A stretch of DNA of 64,000 bases, taken from contig CAYTLW010000009.1 in the NCBI GenBank assembly GCA_964438735.1, positions 50,101 through 114,100 of the forward strand, in the 5' to 3' direction. Shown one piece after another: positions 16,486 through 23,744 of the stretch. The translations under genes and the position numbers were made by a program. The stretch comes from CAYTLW01 sp964438735. Its GTDB lineage: Bacteria; Myxococcota_A; UBA9042. The notes beneath the pieces were generated by a model. It saw nothing but the letters and a program-made list of their open reading frames with translations. It had not been told where the DNA came from and ran no database searches. Each line of letters begins with the position of its first letter. Position 1 is the stretch's first letter.

Positions 16486-18300
16486 ATGCTCCAGCTTTCG
16501 ATCCAAGACTACGAGGGCAAGAGCACCCTCATCCCTTTGACCGAGGGTGAATTCACCATCGGTCGGGATGAGAGCAACGCCATTTGCCTGACAGAGCGCA
16601 ACGTGTCGCGCAATCACGCCCGGATCATTGCCAGCAATGGCAAGGTGATGGTCGAGAGCATCGCAGCGACCTACGGTACGCGCTTCAACAGCCTGATCCT
16701 GCGCGACCGCAAGGAATTCACGGCCAACGACGTCATCCAGATCGGCGACTACATGCTCGAGCTGGTCGGCGCATCTGGCAAGCCCGCGCCGCGCGATACG
16801 GCCCTGGTCGACGACCAGGCTGCGGGTCCGCCAGCCGCCGCGGGTGCCCCGGTCGACAACGCCACCGCCATCGTCAACCTGGCGGATATCCAGTCAGCGA
16901 TCAGCCCAAGCGGCGACGCGAGCAGCATTGGCGAGGCCGAGCAGCCCCGACTGGTGGTGGAGAGTGAAAACCTCCGCGGCCTCGAGTTCCGCGTGGCCCG
17001 CACGCCGTTGGTCCTGGGTCGGGTGTCCGAGACGGCCGATCTGGTCATCGACCATCGCTCCATCTCCAAGGAGCACGCCCGCCTGACCCGACGCGGAGAC
17101 GGCACCTGGGAGCTGTTGGACCTGGGCTCCGCCAACGGCATCAAGGTCAACGGCGAACCCTATTCCAAGTCCCTGTTGCGCAGCGGCGATCGGCTCACGC
17201 TGGGGCACGTCACCCTGCGCTTCCTGGCCGCTGGCGCCGTGGCGCCGCCCATCCAGTCTGCGCCGCGCAAGAGCGGCGGCAAGGGTCTGCTTATCGTTCT
17301 GCTGGCGCTCATCGTGCTGCTGGCGGGCGCCGCCGTGGCCTACCTGGTGCTGCGTGGCAAGTCCAAGCCAACCAAGACGACTCCGGAAGTTGTCGAGCCA
17401 GCGGACAAGGAGCAGGGCGAGCAGCCGGAAGAGGTCGACCCCGAAGCTGCGCCGACCCCGGCCCGGGACACGGGCGAGGAGACCCTGGACAAGATTCGCA
17501 AGCTGCGCGCCAAGGGCATGCTGCAGGTGGCTTTGGACGCGGCCAAGGCCTACAAGCAGGAGCATCAGGACGATCCGAACGGCGAGGTGCTTTGGGAGCA
17601 ACTGCGCAAGGAAGTGAAGATCTCCGAGAATCTGGACACGCTCGAAGGCAAGGTCGCCAAGGAGCCGCAGACCGTGTACGAAGCGGCCAAGGACATCCTG
17701 GAACAGCTCGGCGATGAGAGCCCGCTGCGCGAGCGAGTCGAGTCCCTGCAGAGCAGCGCCGCTTCGAAGGCAGCTGCCAGTGCGGTGTACAAGGCAGAAC
17801 GCGCGCTGAAGCGCCGGCAATGCGACAAGGCGCAGGCGCTGGCCGAGGTCGCGTTGGAGATGGATCCGGACAGCACCGCGGCCAATCGCGTGTTGCTCGA
17901 GGCCAAGGACTGCGAAACGCGCACCAGTCCGCGTACCGACAGGAAGCCCAGGTCGGCGCGCAAGCCCAAGCCCAAGCCCAAGGACAAGCCGGTCGCGAAA
18001 CCGACGCCGAAGCCGAAGCCGACGCCGCCCGCGCCTGCGCCCGTGGAGAAGATGTCCGGCAAGGACTACTACAAGGCTGGCCGCAAGGCCGTTCTTGGTG
18101 GCGACAAGAAGAAGGCCGTGGATCTGTTCAAGAAGGCGGTCTCCAACGGCTACGGTCGGGCGCATGGCAAGCTGGCCAGCATCTACTTCCAGCTGGGCAA
18201 CAAGGGCGCCTGCGCCAAGCACGGTCGGGCGTATCTGAACCGCTATCCAGACGCCGGCGACGCGCCATCGATCGAGGGCCTGCTCGAGAAGTGCAAGTAG
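16486..18300 (+). CDS. Twin-FHA-domain membrane protein with a TPR-like C-terminus
   Basis: 604 residues. FHA domains bind phosphothreonine. FHA 1 covers ~1-95 (FTIGRDESNAICL, VSRNHARI); FHA 2 covers ~155-245 (LVLGRVSETADLVI, ISKEHARLTRR, LLDLGSANGIKVNG), each with the Arg, Ser and Asn-Gly positions of the phosphopeptide site. A membrane helix follows (LLIVLLALIVLLAGAAVAYLV, ~268-290), then an acidic Pro/Glu linker, a helical repeat region, a Lys/Pro-rich stretch (~490-520) and a Sel1/TPR-like end (KDYYKAGRKAVLGGDKKKA, GKLASIYFQLGNKG). The FHA domains should be cytoplasmic and the repeats periplasmic. It probably couples Ser/Thr kinase signalling to the envelope; the nearest kinase in the window is at 59.5 kb. 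Confidence 0.88.
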   Translation: MLQLSIQDYEGKSTLIPLTEGEFTIGRDESNAICLTERNVSRNHARIIASNGKVMVESIAATYGTRFNSLILRDRKEFTANDVIQIGDYMLELVGASGKPAPRDTALVDDQAAGPPAAAGAPVDNATAIVNLADIQSAISPSGDASSIGEAEQPRLVVESENLRGLEFRVARTPLVLGRVSETADLVIDHRSISKEHARLTRRGDGTWELLDLGSANGIKVNGEPYSKSLLRSGDRLTLGHVTLRFLAAGAVAPPIQSAPRKSGGKGLLIVLLALIVLLAGAAVAYLVLRGKSKPTKTTPEVVEPADKEQGEQPEEVDPEAAPTPARDTGEETLDKIRKLRAKGMLQVALDAAKAYKQEHQDDPNGEVLWEQLRKEVKISENLDTLEGKVAKEPQTVYEAAKDILEQLGDESPLRERVESLQSSAASKAAASAVYKAERALKRRQCDKAQALAEVALEMDPDSTAANRVLLEAKDCETRTSPRTDRKPRSARKPKPKPKDKPVAKPTPKPKPTPPAPAPVEKMSGKDYYKAGRKAVLGGDKKKAVDLFKKAVSNGYGRAHGKLASIYFQLGNKGACAKHGRAYLNRYPDAGDAPSIEGLLEKCK

Positions 18301-18331
18301 CCACCCCGCCGGGTGATCGCCGAATGCGGCC

Positions 18332-19291
18332 ATGACGGCACCGGCCAGAACCCTGCTCACCCGATTGGCTGGAACCGCCCTGGCGCTGCTGGGCATCGTG
18401 ACGCTCGTCTTCATGGTGGTTCGGGTGGTGCCCGGCGATCCTGTCGATCACCTGCTGGGCGAGCAGGCCACAGACGTAGATCGCGCCCTGCTGCGGTCCC
18501 GAATGCACCTCGACGGTTCGCTGCCCGAGCAGTTCGGCGCCATGCTGGGCGACTTCGCCGACGGCTCACTGGGCACTTCCTATGCCCTGCGCGGCACGGC
18601 CACGCCGGTCCGGGAGCTCGTCGCAGAGCACCTGCCACACACCATCGCGCTGGCGCTGGCGGCGATGTTATGGGCGATCGTGATCGCCCTGCCGTTGGGG
18701 GTGGGCGCGGCGGTCTTGCGAGATCGCGTCTTCGACCATGGCGCCCGCTTGCTGGCCCTGCTCGCGGTGTCCATGCCGGCGTTCGTCTCCGGCCCCTTGG
18801 CCCTGTATGCGCTGGCGGTCTGGCTGCCGTGGGTGCCCACCCCGGCCCATGAGGCCTCCGCGTGGCAGGCGTTGGTCCTGCCGTCGGCGGTGATCGGGTT
18901 CGCCCTCTCCGGTCGGCTGGCCCGGCTGCTGCGCGCCACCATGCTGGACCAGTTGCGCTCTGACTACGGGCTGGCGGCGCGCGCTCGGGGCTTGTCGGAG
19001 GCTCGATTCGTGCTGCGCCACGCCCTGCCAAACGCGATCCTGCCGGTGTTGACGGTCCTGGGGCTGCAGCTGGCGGCGCTGCTGGGCGGGGCGCTGGTCA
19101 CCGAGAAGATCTTCGGCCGACCGGGCATCGGCACCCTGCTGCTGGAGGGCATCGCCATGCGAGATCATGCGGTCGTGCAGGGCTGCGTGGTGGTCATCGG
19201 CCTGTCCTACATCCTGATCAACGGCGGCGTGGATGTGCTCTATCGCCTGGTAGATCCACGCCTGCGCGGCAGCTCGGGGGACGCCACATGA
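18332..19291 (+). CDS. Peptide ABC transporter permease, DppB/OppB family
   Basis: 319 residues. N-terminal TM1 is followed by the DppB-type periplasmic loop (RVVPGDPVDHLLG, then a helical segment ending in GDFADGSLGTS), and then five more spans. The EAA loop is seen near GLAARARGLSEARFVLRHALPNA, with LPVLTVLGLQ following. These permeases import oligopeptides, dipeptides or nickel. Its TGA overlaps the next permease's ATG by four bases (19288-19291). No ATPase or substrate-binding protein is present in the window, so those parts must be encoded elsewhere. The linkage to nagZ suggests cell-wall peptides as cargo, by inference only. Confidence 0.9.
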   Translation: MTAPARTLLTRLAGTALALLGIVTLVFMVVRVVPGDPVDHLLGEQATDVDRALLRSRMHLDGSLPEQFGAMLGDFADGSLGTSYALRGTATPVRELVAEHLPHTIALALAAMLWAIVIALPLGVGAAVLRDRVFDHGARLLALLAVSMPAFVSGPLALYALAVWLPWVPTPAHEASAWQALVLPSAVIGFALSGRLARLLRATMLDQLRSDYGLAARARGLSEARFVLRHALPNAILPVLTVLGLQLAALLGGALVTEKIFGRPGIGTLLLEGIAMRDHAVVQGCVVVIGLSYILINGGVDVLYRLVDPRLRGSSGDAT

Positions 19292-20148
19292 GCGCTGCCC
19301 CACGCCGACTGCCCCAGGCGCTGCGCTGGGGCGCTACCCTCACCACACTCGTCGTGCTGGCGTCGGTCTTCGGCCCGTTCCTGGTCGGCTACAGCGCTGA
19401 CACGCGCGATGTCGATCACGTGTTGGCCGGCCCCTCCTTCCTGCACCTGCTCGGTACAGACGAGGATGGCTACGACACCCTCGCCCGCGTGCTTGCCGGC
19501 GGCCGCCTGGCGTTGATAGTCGGCCTGGGCACCATGGCCCTGTCCGTGGGCATCGGTGTGTTGATGGGCGGTCTGGCCGGTTACTTCGGCGGTCTCTTCG
19601 AGCAGGCGGTGATTCGCACGACCGACGTGCTGATGGCCTTTCCGGGCATCTTGTTGGCGTTGTTGGTGCTCTTTGTCACGGCCGATCCGGGCGTGATCAC
19701 GGTCATTGGTGCGCTGTCGCTGACCTCCTGGGCCGGACATGCGCGCCTGGTACGCGGACTGGTGATCACTGTACGGGGACGCGATCACGTGCTCGCTGCC
19801 CGGTGCATGGGCGCTGGACATCTGCGCATTCTGAGCCGCTACATCCTGCCCGAGATCGCCGGCCCTATCACCGTGCAGGCGACCTTCGCCATCGCCGGCG
19901 CCGTGCTGGGCGAAGCGAGCCTGAGCTTTCTCGGCCTGGGTCCGCAGGGCGTGGTGTCCTGGGGAGGGCTGCTCGAACAGGGCGCGATATTGTTCCTCAA
20001 GACGCCCGCCCTGGTACTCTCGGCGGGAGGCGCATTGCTGCTGTTGCTGGCCGGCATGAACTTGATGGGAGACGGCCTGCGCGACCACCTGGACCCTCGG
20101 CTGGCCGGACAGCGAGCGAGCGCCGAGCCTGTCGGAGAAGGACGATGA
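19288..20148 (+). CDS. Peptide ABC transporter permease, DppC/OppC family
   Basis: 286 residues; the partner of the preceding permease. Typical DppC features: a first span, a periplasmic segment with LLGTDEDGYDTLARVLAGGR (the family's GTDxxGRD motif), several spans, and the EAA loop (RDHVLAARCMGAGHLRILSRYILPE). The last spans contain the family motif EASLSFLGLGPQ. The start overlaps the upstream stop (ATGA), and its own TGA overlaps the ATG of nagZ in the same way (20145-20148), so the three genes form a tightly coupled operon. Confidence 0.9.
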   Translation: MSAAPRRLPQALRWGATLTTLVVLASVFGPFLVGYSADTRDVDHVLAGPSFLHLLGTDEDGYDTLARVLAGGRLALIVGLGTMALSVGIGVLMGGLAGYFGGLFEQAVIRTTDVLMAFPGILLALLVLFVTADPGVITVIGALSLTSWAGHARLVRGLVITVRGRDHVLAARCMGAGHLRILSRYILPEIAGPITVQATFAIAGAVLGEASLSFLGLGPQGVVSWGGLLEQGAILFLKTPALVLSAGGALLLLLAGMNLMGDGLRDHLDPRLAGQRASAEPVGEGR

Positions 20149-21290
20149 GTACCGCGACGAGACGTCCGCAGCCCGAGCCCCCCAGCAACCAGGCCGAAGC
20201 CGAGGCGCTGGCCCTGGAGATCTTCGTCGCCGGTTATGAGGGCACGGCGCTGCCCGACGGCTATGCCCAGCGTCTTCAGCGGGGCCTGGCGGGCGTGATC
20301 CTCTTCGCCCGCAACTTGGAGCGAGACGACAGCGGCGCCATCTGCACGGCGCCTCTGGTGGCACATACGGCAGCGGTGCAGGCGGCGGTGGGGTCCACTT
20401 CCGGCCTGCCGGCCATCTGCGCGGTGGACCAGGAAGGCGGTCCAGTGGCGAGACTTCGGGCACCCTTCACGCACCTGCCGGCCATGGCGGAGTTCGGTGC
20501 CCGTGACGACCTGGATCTCACGCGGCAGGCAGGCATCCAGACCGGACGGGAGTGCCTGGCCGCTGGCTTCAACGTCGATTTCGCGCCCATCCTGGACATC
20601 GACACCAATCCGGCCAACCCGATCATCGGCAAGCGAGCGTTCGGCAGCACCGCCGAGCAGGTCATCCGCCATGCCGGGGCCTTCCTGGACGGCCTGCAAT
20701 CGACGGGCTGCATGGGCAGCGGCAAGCACTTCCCCGGGCATGGCGATACCGATGTGGACAGCCACCTGGCCTTGCCGGTGCTGCCATTTGACCGGCAGCG
20801 ACTCACCGAGGTGGAGCTGGCTCCATTCCGCGCGCTGGCCGATCGCATGTCGCTGGTGATGACCGCTCACATCCTTTTCCCGAGTCTCGATGAGCAGCTG
20901 CCGGCGACGCTGTCCCGGCCCATCCTGCAGACCTTGTTGCGCGGCGAATGTGGCTTCAGCGGGGTCATCGTCAGTGATGATCTGGAAATGAAGGGCGTGG
21001 CCGAGGCGTTCTCATTTTCCAGGTCGGTGCGACTCGGACTGCAAGCCGGCGTCGAACTCTTCCTGGTGTGTCGGCGCGAAGACGCGCTGGACGAGGCCGT
21101 GCAGGAGGTGACGCAGATGTTGTTGGCGGGCGGACAGGCCGCGGCGACGGTATTGCGGGCGATCGCCAGCGTCCGTACGCTGCGCGCGGCCCTGAACCGG
21201 CCCGCCCCAACGACCGCCGCGATCGCTGACGTGACCGGCGATTCGGACTGCCGACGCTTGCGTGAAACACTCGGCATTGGCACCGTCTAG
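20145..21290 (+). CDS. nagZ: Glycoside hydrolase family 3 beta-N-acetylhexosaminidase (NagZ-like)
   Basis: 381 residues, no signal peptide, so cytoplasmic. GH3 NagZ removes N-acetylglucosamine from imported anhydromuropeptides during peptidoglycan recycling. Visible: VDQEGGPVARL near the N-terminus, NVDFAPILDID, the mobile-loop catalytic motif KHFPGHGDT with its His, and the nucleophile Asp in VSDDLEMKG. The start at 20145 is set by the four-base overlap with the upstream permease gene. The operon with two peptide permeases is consistent with a muropeptide uptake and recycling unit. A lipoprotein protease gene starts 36 bases downstream. Confidence 0.88.
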   Translation: MSTATRRPQPEPPSNQAEAEALALEIFVAGYEGTALPDGYAQRLQRGLAGVILFARNLERDDSGAICTAPLVAHTAAVQAAVGSTSGLPAICAVDQEGGPVARLRAPFTHLPAMAEFGARDDLDLTRQAGIQTGRECLAAGFNVDFAPILDIDTNPANPIIGKRAFGSTAEQVIRHAGAFLDGLQSTGCMGSGKHFPGHGDTDVDSHLALPVLPFDRQRLTEVELAPFRALADRMSLVMTAHILFPSLDEQLPATLSRPILQTLLRGECGFSGVIVSDDLEMKGVAEAFSFSRSVRLGLQAGVELFLVCRREDALDEAVQEVTQMLLAGGQAAATVLRAIASVRTLRAALNRPAPTTAAIADVTGDSDCRRLRETLGIGTV

Positions 21291-21326
21291 CGGGATGCGA
21301 CAGGTAGTGGGCATGGAAGGGCAGGC

Positions 21327-23573
21327 ATGACGAAGTTGGGGCAACAACATGGCAGCGCGAACTCGGCTGCGCCTTCTTGGGCCGTCGCGTTCGCCCTGAT
21401 CGGCCTGTTGATCCTGGTTGGGTGCGGCCGACAATCCGCCGCTGGCACAACCACAGCGGACCCTGGCGCCGATGAAGCCGCCGGGGCTGCCAGCGCCGGG
21501 GCGCGAACCGGCGGAGCGCTGGCCGCTGCCGACGAACGCGCCTTCACGCAGGAGTCCGCGGCCGAGGATGTGGCGGCGAAAGACGACGACAAGAAGAAGG
21601 ATCGACACGTCGATCACTGGAAGGGCGTCAGCTTCGATGTGCACAATTTCGACGAGGTGCTCGACTACGTCACCACCTACTACATCGACGACAAGATTCC
21701 GCGAAAACGGGCCTGGATCGCCTCGGCCAATAACGCCCTGGGACTGCTCGAGCCCGAGGCCGAATTGCTGCCTTCAGCCTTCATCGACAAGCGGCGCAGC
21801 CTGGCCGTGGAGGAAGGACGACTCGATGGCCTGACCGAGCCCTTCGTCTGCAACGGCAAGCCCATCGCCGGCGTGGTTCTGCACCACATCCCGTCGTTGA
21901 AATACCTGCGGGCCAAACGCAAGAAGCGCAAACGCCTGAGCGACGAGGAGATCCTCGAGCTGCGCAAGCGGACCAAGGCACGCCACGCCGAGTACGTCGC
22001 CGGTTGGGCCCCGATCAAGTTCGAGCGCGCACAGTTCAACTGCGCCATGGCGCTCGCCCGACGCGTGCTGACAGGGGATGACCGCCGCCAGGCCGCGGGG
22101 CTGCCCGGACGCAAGGCGGTGGATACCAAGGGCATGCAGATCTATGTCTGGCCGCCCAAGGCGTTGATCACCGGCGTGTCCAATCGTCTGGACCACCTGC
22201 AGCGCCTGGCTTCGGCGCGACCGGTGGGCGCACCCGGCGGCGCCGCACGCGCGGCTGCTGCGGTGGCACCGGCCAAGGACAAGGCGGGCAAGGATGCACC
22301 GATCGGGCTCTACGACGTGGAGCCCCCGAAGAAACAGAAGAAGGAAGATCGCCGGCCGAAACCGGACATGAATCGGGCCTGGCTGGCCGCCGCGGCGGCC
22401 TATCTCTACGCCCTCGATCCCCACTCCGCGGTGATCTCGCGCGCCGCCTGGGACGAGTCGACCCGCCAGACGCAGGACAGCTCCTTCGAGGGCATCGGCG
22501 CAGTGCTCTACCAGCGTGAGAAGGTGACCGTCATCGAGAACCCGATGGAGGGCCTGCCAGCGTGGAAGGCGAACGTGCGCGCCGGGGACCGGATCATCAG
22601 GGTCGACGGCGTCGACGTACGCGGCTGGATGCTCGGCAAGGTGGTCAAGGTGATCCGCGGTCCGAAGGGCAAAACCGTGGTGTTGACGGTGGAGCGCGAG
22701 GGCGTTCCGGAGCCTTTCGACATCCCGATCATTCGCGATCACATCGAGATCAAGAACGTCACCGGCAACCTGCTCAAAGATCATCCGGGTGTCGCCATGG
22801 TGAAGATGAACGGCTTCATCCCGCGCTCGACCCGCGACCTGCGCGACAAGATCGACGAGCTGGCGCGCAAGGCGCCGGGCGGCAAGCTCAAGGGGCTGAT
22901 CCTGGATCTGCGACGCAACAGCGGTGGATTGCTCAACCGCGCCATCGACATTGCCGACATGTTCCTGTCCAAGGGGCGGATCGTCAGCGTGAAGAGTCGA
23001 CGGGCGCGCCGTCGCCGTGGACGAAACGTGCCCGAAGAGGTCTACGAGGCTCGTGACCAGCCGAGCGACCTGCGCCTGCCCCTGGTCGTACTGGTCAATG
23101 ACGGTTCGGCATCCGCCAGCGAGATCGTGGCCTCGGCGATCCAGGACAACGGCCGAGGGCTCGTGCTCGGGCTGCGCACTTTCGGCAAGGCGTCGGTGCA
23201 GACCTTGTTCGAACCGGCGCTGCACCTGGACTACTACATCAAGCTCACGGTGGCGCGGTATTACGCCCCGACCGGGCGCACCATCCAGGTCACGGGCGTG
23301 CATCCGGATCGCGTGCTGGCGCCCAAGGCCGATGGCAAGATCCCGGTCGGCTTCCGCGAAGAGAACCTGACCAACCACCTGGAGCCCCTGAAGAGCCCCG
23401 ATGCGTCGCCCTGGGCGCCACATATGGCCAGTCTGGACGCTTGCGTCGACCGCCACGGCCGCGCCATGGCCATCGTCAAGCGGGAGAAGAATCCGCAGAT
23501 TCAACCCGACTTCCAGATGCTCAAGGCGGCGGATTATGCGACCTGTCTGGGTCGCCTGAAGATGGGGCGCTAG
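21327..23573 (+). CDS. S41 (C-terminal processing) protease, lipoprotein
   Basis: 748 residues. A type II signal (ALIGLLILVGC, Cys33) anchors it as a lipoprotein. After an acidic linker comes a helical region with a long basic insert (about residues 190-215), then a PDZ domain (~410-470: EGIGAVLYQ, AWKANVRAGDRIIRVDGVDV) and the S41 catalytic domain. The Ser/Lys dyad is visible: Ser596 in GSASASEIV and Lys621 in LRTFGKASVQ, at the usual 25-residue spacing. It degrades or trims envelope proteins, often peptidoglycan hydrolases. The TAG stop abuts the left end of a 165-bp inverted-repeat element, and a paralogue follows. Confidence 0.9.
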   Translation: MTKLGQQHGSANSAAPSWAVAFALIGLLILVGCGRQSAAGTTTADPGADEAAGAASAGARTGGALAAADERAFTQESAAEDVAAKDDDKKKDRHVDHWKGVSFDVHNFDEVLDYVTTYYIDDKIPRKRAWIASANNALGLLEPEAELLPSAFIDKRRSLAVEEGRLDGLTEPFVCNGKPIAGVVLHHIPSLKYLRAKRKKRKRLSDEEILELRKRTKARHAEYVAGWAPIKFERAQFNCAMALARRVLTGDDRRQAAGLPGRKAVDTKGMQIYVWPPKALITGVSNRLDHLQRLASARPVGAPGGAARAAAAVAPAKDKAGKDAPIGLYDVEPPKKQKKEDRRPKPDMNRAWLAAAAAYLYALDPHSAVISRAAWDESTRQTQDSSFEGIGAVLYQREKVTVIENPMEGLPAWKANVRAGDRIIRVDGVDVRGWMLGKVVKVIRGPKGKTVVLTVEREGVPEPFDIPIIRDHIEIKNVTGNLLKDHPGVAMVKMNGFIPRSTRDLRDKIDELARKAPGGKLKGLILDLRRNSGGLLNRAIDIADMFLSKGRIVSVKSRRARRRRGRNVPEEVYEARDQPSDLRLPLVVLVNDGSASASEIVASAIQDNGRGLVLGLRTFGKASVQTLFEPALHLDYYIKLTVARYYAPTGRTIQVTGVHPDRVLAPKADGKIPVGFREENLTNHLEPLKSPDASPWAPHMASLDACVDRHGRAMAIVKREKNPQIQPDFQMLKAADYATCLGRLKMGR

Positions 23574-23737
23574 GAGCTTGATTCGCTACGGAGGTTCTGC
23601 CGATGGTCGTCGAGGTGCAAGGCAGGTGTGTTCTGCAAGCCGCAGGACTGGCCGTAGTCAATTCAAGGTCTTGCAGGGCCCGCATGCCGCCGCCAGATCG
23701 GCGGCCAACGGCGGGACCGTAGTGTGAATCAAGCTCC
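23573..23737 (+). repeat. 165-bp inverted-repeat element, copy A
   Basis: The element is bounded by perfect inverted repeats: GGAGCTTGATTC (23573-23584) and GAATCAAGCTCC (23726-23737); with flanking bases the palindrome extends to 14 bp (TAGGAGCTTGATTC). It aligns without gaps to 56621-56785, with about 25 mismatches in 165 positions and an identical run of 42 bases (23630-23671). Internal hairpins include GCCGCCG/CGGCGGC (23686-23705). The flanks on both sides read TA, as expected of a TA target duplication, but copy B lacks this. It lies exactly between two tandem S41 protease genes. It looks like a small MITE-like mobile element or a structured RNA, and carries a small reading frame. Confidence 0.85.
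23603..23722 (+). CDS. Small conserved reading frame inside element copy A (39 residues)
   Basis: ATG 23603 is preceded by ACGGAGG with 8 bases between, a near-ideal ribosome-binding site. The predicted peptide contains VEVQG and CVLQAAGLAVVNSRS, and ends at TAG 23720-23722. The element copy at 56.6 kb keeps the same ribosome-binding site, ATG and frame. The stop lies one base before GTG 23724 and 22 bases before ATG 23745 of the next protease gene, so the frame could act as a coupled leader. The peptide resembles nothing I recognise. Expression is unproven. Confidence 0.45.
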   Translation: MVVEVQGRCVLQAAGLAVVNSRSCRARMPPPDRRPTAGP

Positions 23738-23744
23738 TAGGCGC

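Noticed and set aside
23573..23737. Element as an integron attC site or phage attachment site
   Set aside because: No attC core sites (GTTRRRY/RYYYAAC) and no integrase gene near either copy.
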